A stretch of DNA of 41,411 bases from Bifidobacteriaceae bacterium (GTDB lineage Bacteria > Actinomycetota > Actinomycetes > Actinomycetales > WQXJ01), in the NCBI GenBank assembly GCA_031267825.1, contig JAIRYJ010000011.1:1-41411 (forward strand), read 5' to 3'. Shown piece after piece: positions 7,251 through 15,970 of this stretch. The translations under genes and the position numbers were made by a program. Under the pieces are notes generated by a model. The model was not told the origin of the DNA. It did no database searches and worked only from the letters and a program-made list of their open reading frames with translations. The first letter of the stretch is position 1; every line of letters starts with the position of its first letter.

Positions 7251-8761
7251 CATCATCTTTAGGGCCAACCAAGCCGGCCGTCTGGTTTCTGACTGGTAGC
7301 CAGGAGCTTTACGGACCGGCCGCCTTGGCTCAGGTCGAAGACGATTCGCGCGAACTGGTGGCCCGCCTCAACCAGACAGGATTGGTGGCCGATGTCATCT
7401 GGCAGCCGGTTCTGGCTTCAAAACAGGCCATCCGCGGCTTGCTGGCGCGGGCTCAAGCCGATCCGGCCTGTGTTGGTCTGATCACCTGGATGCATACGTT
7501 CTCACCAGCCAAGATGTGGCTGGCCGGGCTTGATGAGGTGCGGCTGCCGTTACTTCATTTACACACCCAAATGGCTGATGAGTTGCCGTGGGCGACAATC
7601 GACATGGATTTCATGAACCTGCATCAGTCAGCCCATGGTGACCGCGAGTTCGCTTTCGCCACAGCTCGTCTTGGTTTGCGACGCAAGATAGTCGCCGGCT
7701 CGGTCCGCGACCGGCGTGTCACCGACCGAATCAATAGTTGGATGCGGGCCGCTATTGGCCGGGCGGACTTGCGAGATTCAAGCTTGGTCCGGTTTGGTGA
7801 CAACATGCGCGATGTCGCCGTCACAGACGGTGACAAGGTGGAAGCTGAAAGGGTTTTCGGCACCAGTGTGCAAGCTTTCGGCGTTACAGAATTGGCCGAT
7901 GCCGTCACCTCGGTTACGTCATCCGAAGCGGCTAATCTGGCCGCCGAGTACGAACAGCTATACGCTATGGCTCCTGAACTGCGTTCAGGTGGGGAACGTC
8001 ACGCCGCCCTAGTTTATGGCGCCCGCCAGGAGATCGCTTTACGTGGTTTCCTGCAAGCCCACCAAGCGGTCGCTTTCACAACTAACTTTGAAGACCTGGC
8101 TGGCCTGCGCCAACTGCCAGGCTTAGCCGTCCAACGGCTAATGGCCCAAGGTTACGGGTTTGGGGCCGAGGGCGACTGGAAGACGGCTTTACTGGTTCGC
8201 CTGGCCAAGGTGATGGGACGCGGCCAGGTTGGCGGGGCCTCCCTAATGGAGGATTACACCTACAACTTGGTACCTGGTGAGGAACTCACCCTCGGGGCTC
8301 ACATGCTCGAAATTTGTCCATCTTTGACCTCGGCTCGCCCCGCCTTGGAGATTCACCCGCTCAGCATTGGGGCCCGCGAGGACCCTGTCCGGTTGGTTTT
8401 CACGGCCGATCCTGGGCCAGGTTTGGTGGCTGGGTTAGCTGATATGGGTGACCGTTTCCGGTTGACAGTCAACACGATTGAACTGATCGAACCACCCCAG
8501 CCACTGCCCTGTTTACCGGTAGCCCGGGCGGTTTGGCGGCCTCAACCTGACTTTTACACCGGAGTTGAATGCTGGTTGGAGGCAGGTGCGCCGCATCACA
8601 CTTGCTTGACGACAGCTTTAGGCCTGGCCGAATTTGAGGACTACGCCGCCATGACTGGTCTTGAACTGGCGCCGATCACAAGTGGCACCACAGTGGCGTC
8701 CTTCCAGCGCCAGTTGCGCTGGGAGGACAGCTATTACCGGCTGAACCGGGCACGGCTGTGA
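7247..8761 (+). CDS. araA: L-arabinose isomerase
   Basis: A 504-aa cytoplasmic enzyme that converts L-arabinose to L-ribulose, at the usual family length. The four metal/catalytic positions known from E. coli AraA can be matched: Glu in GAEGDWKT, Glu in SLMEDYTYNL, His in LGAHMLEICPS, and His in APHHT. The N-terminal WFLTGSQELYG and WMHTFSPAKMW segments are diagnostic. The ATG overlaps the epimerase stop (ATGA) and the stop overlaps the kinase start (GTGA). Function is secure. Confidence 0.97.
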   Translation: MTSSLGPTKPAVWFLTGSQELYGPAALAQVEDDSRELVARLNQTGLVADVIWQPVLASKQAIRGLLARAQADPACVGLITWMHTFSPAKMWLAGLDEVRLPLLHLHTQMADELPWATIDMDFMNLHQSAHGDREFAFATARLGLRRKIVAGSVRDRRVTDRINSWMRAAIGRADLRDSSLVRFGDNMRDVAVTDGDKVEAERVFGTSVQAFGVTELADAVTSVTSSEAANLAAEYEQLYAMAPELRSGGERHAALVYGARQEIALRGFLQAHQAVAFTTNFEDLAGLRQLPGLAVQRLMAQGYGFGAEGDWKTALLVRLAKVMGRGQVGGASLMEDYTYNLVPGEELTLGAHMLEICPSLTSARPALEIHPLSIGAREDPVRLVFTADPGPGLVAGLADMGDRFRLTVNTIELIEPPQPLPCLPVARAVWRPQPDFYTGVECWLEAGAPHHTCLTTALGLAEFEDYAAMTGLELAPITSGTTVASFQRQLRWEDSYYRLNRARL

Positions 8762-10485
8762 CTGGCCTAACGCCCGGCCACGGCCAAGCGCTGCCGGCCG
8801 ACGCCATCAGGACAGCTCAGACCGGGCTCGGCATTGAACTTGGATCAACCCGGGTCAAGGCGGTGCTGACCGGACCGGATCATCGTGTCCTGGCTGAGGG
8901 TGGATTCAACTGGGAGAACCAGTTTGAGGATGGCCGTTGGACTTATCCGGTTGATCTGATCTGGCATGCCTTGGCTTCGGCTTACGCTGATCTGGCTGGT
9001 GACGTGCGACAACGCTACGGCTTAGAGCTTGAGCGGGTCGGCGGGATTGGTATTTCCGCCATGATGCACGGCTATTTGGCGTTCGGCGCTGACGGCCAGT
9101 CGCTGGTGCCTTTCCGCACCTGGCGTAACACCAACACTGGCCCAGCCGCCGCCGCCTTGAGTCGGCGGCTGGGCATCAATCTGCCGTTGCGTTGGTCGCT
9201 GGCTCACCTTTATCAAGCTCTTTTGGATGGCGAACCTCATGTTTCAGAGCTGAACTCCATAACTACTTTGGCGGGTTATGTTCACAGGCGTCTGACCGGG
9301 CAGCGGGTAATTGGTGTCGGTGATGCCTCAGGCATGGCGCCGCTGGCTTCCGCTTATGGCGTTTCACCTGATGATGGTCTGCCTGAAGTTGGACCATTCT
9401 TGGGCCCGGGTCAGGCTGGCGGGAACGTTTCTGGCCCGAGGCCCGCCGCCCCGCCCAGCTGGGACGGCGCGGCTTTGAACGCCTTTGACGAACTGGCAAA
9501 GGCGGCGGCCGGGGCCGCTGGGCGGCCCAGGACGCCGCCTTTGGTTGCTTTGTTACCCCGTCCAGTGCTGGCTGGTGCCCGGGCTGGCCGCCTAACCGAG
9601 GCCGGGGCGGCTCTGCTTGACCGCAGCGGCAAACTCGAGCCGGGCGCACCGCTCTGCCCGCCTGAAGGCGATGCTGGCACAGGCATGGTGGCGACTGGTT
9701 CGGTCGCACCGCGCAGCGGCAATGTTTCAGTTGGGACGTCAGTTTTCGCCATGGTGGTGTTGGAGCGGGCCCTGGCCCAGCCTTACCCGGAGATTGATTT
9801 GGTGGCCACACCTGATGGCCGCCCGGTCGCGATGGTCCATTGCAACAATGGCGCTTCCGAGTTGGGCGCCTGGTGTGGCCTGTTCAGCGAGGTGGTGGCG
9901 GCTGTTGGACAGCCGGTGACGGAGGCATCACTTTACGCCAGCCTGTTCGCCGCCGCCTTGGACGGCGATCCGGCGGCGGGCGGTTTGACCGCTGTCAACT
10001 ATTTGTCTGGTGAGCCGATCACTCATCTGGCTGAGGGTCGGCCGTTGTTATTGCGCCAGCCTGGCAGTCAGTTGACGCTGCCGGATTTCATGCGGGCCCA
10101 GTTGTTCACCGTTTTCGCGACGCTGCGCCTCGGCATGGATGTGCTGACCGCTGAACAGGTCAAATTGGACCGGATGTTCGCCCACGGCGGGGTGTTCCGT
10201 ACCGCCAGAGTGGCTCAGCGTTTCTTAGCCGCTGCCCTTGGTGTGCCTGTGACGGTTGGCCCGGTGGCTGATCAGGGCGGCGCCTGGGGCGCCGCTGTGT
10301 TGTCTTGGTTCGCCCGGCAGCGGGCCGGACGGAGCCTGGCCCAATATCTTGAGGAGTCGGTTCTGGCTGGGGCTTCACTCAGCACCTCAGAGCCAGATCC
10401 GGCTGATGTGACCGGTTTTGAGGCATATTTGGGCCGCTTCAAGGCGGCCCTGCCCGCTGTCCAGGCGGCCACCGCGGTTATCTAA
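8758..10485 (+). CDS. araB: FGGY-family ribulokinase (AraB function, divergent type)
   Basis: A 575-aa sugar kinase of the FGGY family, presumed to phosphorylate L-ribulose. The N-terminal phosphate loop is GIELGSTRVKAVL, and the C-terminal half has PEGDAGTGMVATGSV, VSVGTSVFAMVVLE and MVHCNNGASE. The sequence is not classical AraB; it resembles the non-orthologous kinases found beside araA/araD in clostridia and bifidobacteria. About 40 extra Ala/Pro/Gly-rich residues around position 220-265 (VSGPRPAAPPS and on) appear inserted, and the coding DNA there is very G+C rich. The start is GTG in a GTGA overlap with araA. It is the last gene of the operon; two hairpins follow. Substrate is inferred from context, as xylulokinase-like activity cannot be excluded by sequence alone. 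Confidence 0.85.
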   Translation: MTGLTPGHGQALPADAIRTAQTGLGIELGSTRVKAVLTGPDHRVLAEGGFNWENQFEDGRWTYPVDLIWHALASAYADLAGDVRQRYGLELERVGGIGISAMMHGYLAFGADGQSLVPFRTWRNTNTGPAAAALSRRLGINLPLRWSLAHLYQALLDGEPHVSELNSITTLAGYVHRRLTGQRVIGVGDASGMAPLASAYGVSPDDGLPEVGPFLGPGQAGGNVSGPRPAAPPSWDGAALNAFDELAKAAAGAAGRPRTPPLVALLPRPVLAGARAGRLTEAGAALLDRSGKLEPGAPLCPPEGDAGTGMVATGSVAPRSGNVSVGTSVFAMVVLERALAQPYPEIDLVATPDGRPVAMVHCNNGASELGAWCGLFSEVVAAVGQPVTEASLYASLFAAALDGDPAAGGLTAVNYLSGEPITHLAEGRPLLLRQPGSQLTLPDFMRAQLFTVFATLRLGMDVLTAEQVKLDRMFAHGGVFRTARVAQRFLAAALGVPVTVGPVADQGGAWGAAVLSWFARQRAGRSLAQYLEESVLAGASLSTSEPDPADVTGFEAYLGRFKAALPAVQAATAVI

Positions 10486-10507
10486 ATCAGTCCCCGCCGG
10501 GCCGCCA

Positions 10508-10526
10508 CCGCCATCGCCCATGGCGG
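10508..10526. terminator. Hairpin behind the kinase gene
   Basis: CCGCCAT and ATGGCGG form a perfect 7-bp stem with a 5-base loop, 22 bases after the last stop codon of the arabinose operon. No T-run follows, so its terminator role rests on position between convergent genes. Confidence 0.45.
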
Positions 10527-10660
10527 CTCGCCGGGCAACACCAAAGCCTTGTTACCTAAACCGGCCATCGCTGGCCGCTATGGCGGCCCTGACGGCCCAA
10601 CGAGATTCGTCCAGGCGCGGGACACCCAACCGGCCATCGCCTAAAGTGGCCCACAATGTC

Positions 10661-10704
10661 TCGTCTGGGGACCCGGTGGTTCAACCCTCCTGGCCCCCAG
10701 ACGA
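10661..10704. terminator. Possible bidirectional terminator between convergent genes
   Basis: TCGTCTGGGG at 10661-10670 pairs perfectly with CCCCAGACGA at 10695-10704. The stem ends six bases after the stop of the convergent wall-protein gene on the minus strand, a position fitting a terminator for that gene, though the loop is long (24 bases). Confidence 0.45.
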
Positions 10705-10710
10705 TCTAGT

Positions 10711-13700
10711 TCAGCTACCGAGGATCCGGCGGCGGCGGGCAGCCGACACGGCCACCATTCCAGCGATCACCAACGCCAAACCGATGGCTGTCAACCCACC
10801 AATCATGTTGGGACCAGTTCCAGGCAGGTCGCTACCGGAACCAGAACTCTGTCCACCGGAAGGCTCCGGTGGGGTGCTGCTGTCAGGTGGCGTACTGGAA
10901 TCTGTTGGCGTGGTGGGTTCAGGTGGATCTGTCGTTTCAGGTGGATCTGTCGTTTCAGGTGGATCTGTCGTTTCAGGTGGATCTGTCGTTTCAGGCGGAT
11001 CTGTCGTTTCAGGTGGATCTGTCGTTTCAGGTGGAGTTTGCGGATCGTACTTGTTGGTGAAGGTGCATTCTCCGTCGCCAGCCATGGAGATCGCGATCTC
11101 AGGTGGTCCGGTGAACGTCTCAGTGTGTTCGGTTCCATCTGGATCATCCCAAGTGCAACTAATCGATTCGATCTTGTAATCGTTTGGTCCACCTGAGTTC
11201 TCCGAGATCCGGTAGGTCTGGCCTGGCCGCAAGCCAGCCACACCACCGGCCGCCAGGCTAGTCACAGTTGGCACCCCGGTCGGGACTTGGCCAATCGGCT
11301 GAACCTTGAAGGTCCAGTCATCAGCCTCGGCCGTACCGCCGTTAACGACTTTCTTGACAGTCAAGGCAGAACGTTCGTTCATGGCGAAGCAGTGGGCGTG
11401 CCCACCCCACGGCACACTGATCGCACCAAGCATGCCTTCCGCTAAGTAGGTGGCGGCGTCGGTGAAGATGTTCCCTTTGGAGTCCTCCAATTCGCAAAGC
11501 CATGATCCGCTGGCGCCTTTGGCCATTTCTTCAGGGGCCTGAGGAGCAATATAGAACTGAACGTAATCGGGGTGCGCGTCATCCTCACTCATAACATAGG
11601 CCTCGGCTGGCGTGACCTCGCTAGTTACGGGATTAATGAACGGATCCGTGTCATCAAACTTGCCGGACGGCCCAGCCAAAGCCCCACTAGCGGTCGAGAC
11701 CGCACTCAGTGTCCAGTCCTCGGAAGATGGCGCGTTCTGAGCCGAACGGTCAACTATCTTGTAAAGCGATAGCTGGGTGCGGCACTCGACTGTGTTCGTG
11801 ATTTCATAAAGGTTTAGCCCTGGAATGAGGTCAACATCATAATCATTCAATGCCTGCACCGGGTTGGCTTCTTTCGAGACACCATCAGTGTCAGGTACAC
11901 CTGTCACTTCCGCCTGTATGAACTTGCAGCCGTACGGCACTGTTGGTGCCGGAGTTTCCCGGATCTTGCCGGTGTAATCTTCTTGCATTCCGTAGTAAGC
12001 GGTATTCCAGGCCAATGATCCAAGCACAAAGGCGGGGCCAGCGCCCGCGTTGAGTTCGAATTGCAGACCAGATGAGAAACCAGCGGGCTGAGCCGGATCG
12101 GTAAAGACTGAATCCGTCGCGATGGGATTACCTTGGGCGTCAACTTGCCGCAGAACCCACTTCTTGGCGACTTGCACCGATGCTGGTGTAACGGTTACCG
12201 GCTTGTTGTAGACAACACAAGAAATCACGTCACCTGGCTCGATTGGCACCTCAAAAGCCAATGGATTAACCCCGTCGGTCACAGTCACAGCCGTTGGTGG
12301 ATCGTCCGCCAAGTTTTGGCAACTGGCGTTACGTTTGTTCGGGCCTGTCCCAACTGGGAACAAGGCGTAACGCGTGTCAGAAGCTTCGAGGATACTGAGC
12401 GTGCCTGAAGTGGTTCCTTGATCGAATGTCACATTGCCTGAATCAGCGCCAGTCGCCAAAGCGGTTGTGAAATTGGCCTTGCTCAAGTTCATCCCAGTTG
12501 AACCGGCAACTTGGAAGCGGAAGGCGCCGGCCGGGGCCGCTCCGGTCACATCGCCCGCCGCATTGGTTTCTGGCACGAGTTGCTTGACCAGGGTGACAGT
12601 CGAGGCACAACCAACCAAAGCGACTTCGCGCAGCACCTTGGCCGCCTCATCCCAGCCGGTCTGGTAGTAGTCAATCAATCTGGGATCGGCCGAACTGTCA
12701 ACCGGCCCAGAAATCGCCGCCAAGTTGTCGCCTTTCCCAGCTATGCCATCACCAACGCCAACGGCCACAATCCGGGCCCGCTTAACTTGCTTGACAGTAT
12801 TAGCTGAGAAAATCGAGTTTTCCATCTCAATGAAGCGCGTCAAGATTCCGGTACCCAAAGCGGCCAAGCCGTAACGGGTTGGGTTACCATCTGTCACCAC
12901 CACAACGGCGTCAAAATCATCAGATGATTGCGCCACCTGCATCAAACCACGGTCCCAGTTGGTCGCCTGATGTGGGTTGGGCACCTTCAAGCCATTAATC
13001 CAACCTTTGACCGTGTTGGCGCCATCAACTGTCGAAACCGCGGTCAAAGGCCGGTTGATGTTGTTATTCGAACCAAGTGGATCATCCGGAGCCGGGGCGT
13101 GAGAACCAAAGGTAAACAACGCGACTGATGATGGTGTGCCGGTCAAGGAATCAACCAAACCAGCGGCCGCCGCCTTCAAAGCCGCTTCTGAACCCGAATC
13201 CGCGACTGACCCAGACAAGTCCAGCACCAAGGCGACACGTAGGCCGCAGGTCGCCGGGAAGGGCGGATTATCCGCTATCGATGGCCAAATACCACTGGAG
13301 CGGTAAACCCCGTCCGCACTGGCCATGAAACCAACACTCGAAACATATTGTTGTCCGCCGCGCAATTGGGCGCCAGTCCGGCCACCATAGATAGTTTCGA
13401 CGAAAGCGACACCGTCATCGCTCGTTACAAGCTTGTCAAGCGGCGAATAGCCGGCCGGTGCGACGGTCTGCCGAACCCAGAAACGCCGGTCACGGTTCGC
13501 CTCTCCCGGACCAGTGTTAGGAATAACGAAACTGCAATCACCATCTGAATCGGAGACGCAAGTCGCCCAGTTATCCGTCACAATGGCGCCAGGAGTATTG
13601 CTTGAGCCGTCATAAAGCTGCAGTGTGACACCGGCCAACGGCTCATTCTTACCTGAATCGAGGGCACGGCCGCCGACCACTGGCAGGGTGATGACAGACT

Positions 13701-13842
13701 CGCTTGAATCGGGATCCGGCACTGTGCCTTTAGCCCGGTCGCCTTCGAACATCGTCAAGCCAGCCAGCCCAATTACGGCGGCGCCAGCCGCCGCTGTTAG
13801 TTTCCAAATCCGCGCCTGTCGTTGCGCTCTCGGCTTACTCAT
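10711..13842 (-). CDS. Large LPXTG-anchored surface protein with VWA domain and SpaA/Cna-B-like repeats
   Basis: This 1043-aa protein looks like a sortase-anchored adhesin or pilus-tip-type protein. A signal peptide spans about residues 1-35. A prealbumin-like domain (ALDSGKNEPLAGVTLQLYD) follows at about 55-150, then a von Willebrand A domain at about 200-410 with the metal site DLSGS (Asp208, Ser210, Ser212). Several beta-rich repeats of SpaA/DUF5979 character follow (LVKQLVPET, LYKIVDRS, LTVKKVVNGG). A stalk of six PPETTD units precedes the sorting signal LPGTG (about 1006-1010), a hydrophobic segment and an RRRR tail. AGGAG lies nine bases before the ATG. No sortase or backbone pilin gene lies nearby, so the sortase must be elsewhere. 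The ligand is unknown. Confidence 0.85.
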   Translation of the reverse strand: MSKPRAQRQARIWKLTAAAGAAVIGLAGLTMFEGDRAKGTVPDPDSSESVITLPVVGGRALDSGKNEPLAGVTLQLYDGSSNTPGAIVTDNWATCVSDSDGDCSFVIPNTGPGEANRDRRFWVRQTVAPAGYSPLDKLVTSDDGVAFVETIYGGRTGAQLRGGQQYVSSVGFMASADGVYRSSGIWPSIADNPPFPATCGLRVALVLDLSGSVADSGSEAALKAAAAGLVDSLTGTPSSVALFTFGSHAPAPDDPLGSNNNINRPLTAVSTVDGANTVKGWINGLKVPNPHQATNWDRGLMQVAQSSDDFDAVVVVTDGNPTRYGLAALGTGILTRFIEMENSIFSANTVKQVKRARIVAVGVGDGIAGKGDNLAAISGPVDSSADPRLIDYYQTGWDEAAKVLREVALVGCASTVTLVKQLVPETNAAGDVTGAAPAGAFRFQVAGSTGMNLSKANFTTALATGADSGNVTFDQGTTSGTLSILEASDTRYALFPVGTGPNKRNASCQNLADDPPTAVTVTDGVNPLAFEVPIEPGDVISCVVYNKPVTVTPASVQVAKKWVLRQVDAQGNPIATDSVFTDPAQPAGFSSGLQFELNAGAGPAFVLGSLAWNTAYYGMQEDYTGKIRETPAPTVPYGCKFIQAEVTGVPDTDGVSKEANPVQALNDYDVDLIPGLNLYEITNTVECRTQLSLYKIVDRSAQNAPSSEDWTLSAVSTASGALAGPSGKFDDTDPFINPVTSEVTPAEAYVMSEDDAHPDYVQFYIAPQAPEEMAKGASGSWLCELEDSKGNIFTDAATYLAEGMLGAISVPWGGHAHCFAMNERSALTVKKVVNGGTAEADDWTFKVQPIGQVPTGVPTVTSLAAGGVAGLRPGQTYRISENSGGPNDYKIESISCTWDDPDGTEHTETFTGPPEIAISMAGDGECTFTNKYDPQTPPETTDPPETTDPPETTDPPETTDPPETTDPPETTDPPEPTTPTDSSTPPDSSTPPEPSGGQSSGSGSDLPGTGPNMIGGLTAIGLALVIAGMVAVSAARRRRILGS
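10925..11032. repeat. Six tandem copies of an 18-bp coding repeat
   Basis: Six head-to-tail units of GGATCTGTCGTTTCAGGT (one with a T to C change in the last base) encode PPETTD on the minus strand in the wall-spanning stalk of the VWA protein. Near-perfect DNA identity suggests recent slippage or recombination, so the copy number may differ between strains. Confidence 0.95.
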
Positions 13843-13896
13843 AACTGTCTACTCCTGTCGCGTAGAACTGCGCTTATTCTTACCCCCAAAGCAGTT

Positions 13897-13902
13897 ATTC
13901 TA
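13897..13902 (-). promoter_or_regulatory. Candidate -10 element of the wall-protein gene
   Basis: TAGAAT on the minus strand, within the palindrome TTCTAGAA, lies about 55 bases before the ATG. No convincing -35 element is present 17 bp upstream, so this is a weak call. The rest of 13843-14053 shows no gene. Confidence 0.3.
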
Positions 13903-14053
13903 GAATGCCGCACAACTTAGAGCATGATCCGGGCCTTAGTGGCCAATTGGCGAAATACCTGGCGCCGATTTCCATCCCTTTATAAGAAGTGCTAAGGGCA
14001 TCTTGCCGTTGTTGGCAGAGCCGGTTCAGACTCCCCGCCAGGCCACGTCTAGG

Positions 14054-15970
14054 TCAGACCACACCAGGTGGCAGGGGCGCCTCAGACCGGCCACCTGGGT
14101 CCGCCTGAGGCGGAATCGGCACCGGTTTGACAGGCGATAGTTTGGCGCTGGCATCCGGGTAGACCGTAATCAGTTGCCAGCCGACCCAGCGGTTGGATTG
14201 ATCGAACAGCATGATGGTCAGTTCGGCTGGGCCGTCCAAGGGACCAACCATGGTGCCGTTGGCCGTGTCACGGCCGGTCGAGGATTGGGTGTATCGCACA
14301 CCGCCTCCAATCAGCCGCGGATTGGACCGGGTGTGCATGTGCCCGGCCACACCAGCCGGCACACAGCCGCCCTCCAGCACTAGCTGAGCGATGCCCGGGT
14401 TGTGAACCAGCAACAGGTCAGGTCGCGGCTGATGGTCGCAGGCCGCTCGCGACAGGCGGGTGGCCACCTGGTCTAATGTTTCCTGACCGGTCAGGGCGGT
14501 GCCCGAACCGAGTTCTGTGTGGGTCGGATCAGCGTCGCCCAGTAAACGCAGCCCGGCCACCTCCACGACTGAGCCGTCCAGTACCACAGCCCCAGCTTGG
14601 TGTTCCTGGCGCCGGGTGGCGGCGGTGTCATGGTTGCCGGAGGCGACAACCCACGGCACACCGTCTGGGATGGCGTCAGCCACAACATCGATGCAGTAAC
14701 GCTCAACCGTTGTGCCGTCCATCGTCGTGTCACCACCGTCCAGCACCAGCCGGGCGCCTGAGCCTCGCGCCGCCGCGCCCAGGACTTGTGCCATGCCAAC
14801 ATTGCAATGCAGGTCAGAGAAAAACAAGGCGGGCCACAAAGCTCCATAGGGTTCGGTGCCAGTCAGCCAGGGTTCGTCCGGCGGTCGGCTAGTCGCGGTT
14901 TGATTGGTTTGTCCGATGCCGCCCAGGCCGCCAACTGGACCGTCTGGGCTTGCCTGCGGGTCGGCATCGTCCCCGTTGGTGGCTGGTTGGCCGCCAACAA
15001 GACTTTCCGGACTAGCCAACCGGGCGGCATCGTCCCCGTCGGAGGCCACCTGACCGCCAACAAGACTTCTCGGGCTTCCCAGCTCGTCGGCACGCTCCGC
15101 GTTCGTGGCCGCCTGGTCACCAGCCGCACCACGCGACCGGGCGGCTTCGGCTTGACGTTCAAAAGCCAACTCGACCGAACTGGCCGCCTGGCTGTAAAAC
15201 TCCTCAGTCTGGTGGTAGGCGTTCAATGCGATCCGGCCGTACAAACTCAGCAACTGACCTAGCCGGCCAGTCAGGCGCAGACCCTCCAAAGGTGTCCCCG
15301 CCAACGGCGTCTCAGCCAAGACCGGATCGCCTTGATCCCAGTCAGGCGGACGCTGCGCCACCACAGCCAAAGCTGAGGCGCCAACCAACGCGACCGCTGT
15401 CATGGTCACTGTCCAGCCCGCCGCTGCCCGGTGCCGGTCCAGCCAGAAACCAATCTGATTACGCCTCGCCCGGCCCAACGCCAAGCGGATCAAAGTCATA
15501 CCGAAGACCGCTAAACCCCAGGTCAGACCCGCCCGGATGGCGGCATCGGTCAGCAAACGGTCAACCGCGTGACGGATCGTGACCCCAATCCCAAGGTAAG
15601 CCTGACCGTATTGTTCAAGATCACCCAACAATCGGGCGACATCAGGTAACCCGTCCGGCACCCTGGATGAACCAGCGGTCATCAAATCCTCTGGGATCGG
15701 GCCGACTTCGACATGCGCTCCAAGGTAACTCAACGGCCCTGGCAACGGTGTCGCCATGATTCCCTGGCCAAGCGGACCAAGATCAATCGTGATCTGTGAA
15801 TCCACTGTGACCTGGTAAACCGCCTGATGCGGCCCGAACGGATGCTCAACACTAGCTGTCACCAGACCTACTGCCAACGCCGGAAACAGCCAAACCAATC
15901 CCGCCAGCCAAATCCGGACCGCCCGGGGCTGTTTCTTCCTACCCATCTGGTTTAGCCTTCTGGCTGTCAC
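14054..15970 (-). CDS. Membrane-anchored calcineurin-like metallophosphoesterase
   Basis: The 638-aa protein has membrane segments at about residues 20-41, 146-166 and 183-206, then a long linker and a metallophosphoesterase domain from about 378. The metal-site motifs are all present: SDLHCN (Asp386, His388), DGGD, SGNHD (445-448), a late LLLVHN and GHMHTR. With three membrane passes the catalytic domain would face outside if the N-terminus is inside (inference). Linker residues about 278-350 are 21-aa tandem repeats (SPRSLVGGQ..., SPESLVGGQ...) containing DGDDAA from the dispersed 14-mer. The GTG at 15970 overlaps the response-regulator stop by 4 nt; ATG at 15946 with a weak AGAAGG is an alternative. 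The substrate is unknown. It is the last gene of a four-gene operon. Confidence 0.85.
   Translation of the reverse strand: MTARRLNQMGRKKQPRAVRIWLAGLVWLFPALAVGLVTASVEHPFGPHQAVYQVTVDSQITIDLGPLGQGIMATPLPGPLSYLGAHVEVGPIPEDLMTAGSSRVPDGLPDVARLLGDLEQYGQAYLGIGVTIRHAVDRLLTDAAIRAGLTWGLAVFGMTLIRLALGRARRNQIGFWLDRHRAAAGWTVTMTAVALVGASALAVVAQRPPDWDQGDPVLAETPLAGTPLEGLRLTGRLGQLLSLYGRIALNAYHQTEEFYSQAASSVELAFERQAEAARSRGAAGDQAATNAERADELGSPRSLVGGQVASDGDDAARLASPESLVGGQPATNGDDADPQASPDGPVGGLGGIGQTNQTATSRPPDEPWLTGTEPYGALWPALFFSDLHCNVGMAQVLGAAARGSGARLVLDGGDTTMDGTTVERYCIDVVADAIPDGVPWVVASGNHDTAATRRQEHQAGAVVLDGSVVEVAGLRLLGDADPTHTELGSGTALTGQETLDQVATRLSRAACDHQPRPDLLLVHNPGIAQLVLEGGCVPAGVAGHMHTRSNPRLIGGGVRYTQSSTGRDTANGTMVGPLDGPAELTIMLFDQSNRWVGWQLITVYPDASAKLSPVKPVPIPPQADPGGRSEAPLPPGVV
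14962..15150. repeat. Three degenerate 63-bp tandem repeats
   Basis: Units starting at 14962, 15025 and 15088 are spaced by exactly 63 bp. The first two share CGGCATCGTCCCCGT and CCGCCAACAAGACT; the third is more diverged (CGGCACGCTCC...). They encode the 21-aa linker repeats of the metallophosphoesterase on the minus strand. Confidence 0.8.
15022..15035 (-). repeat. Dispersed 14-mer GGACGATGCCGCCC, copy 4
   Basis: Exact copy on the minus strand, in frame in the metallophosphoesterase linker (GDDAAR). Related degenerate copies lie in the adjacent repeat unit at about 14962 and, with two mismatches on the plus strand, at 14911-14924. Confidence 0.85.

Noticed and set aside
10925..11032. Possible CRISPR array
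   Set aside because: Units are directly adjacent 18-mers without spacers and encode a peptide stalk in frame.
10418..11179. Plus-strand frame with SVVSGG repeats
   Set aside because: It is the antisense of the PPETTD stalk of the wall-protein gene; the repeats of the sense gene keep it open, and it has no ribosome site or domain.
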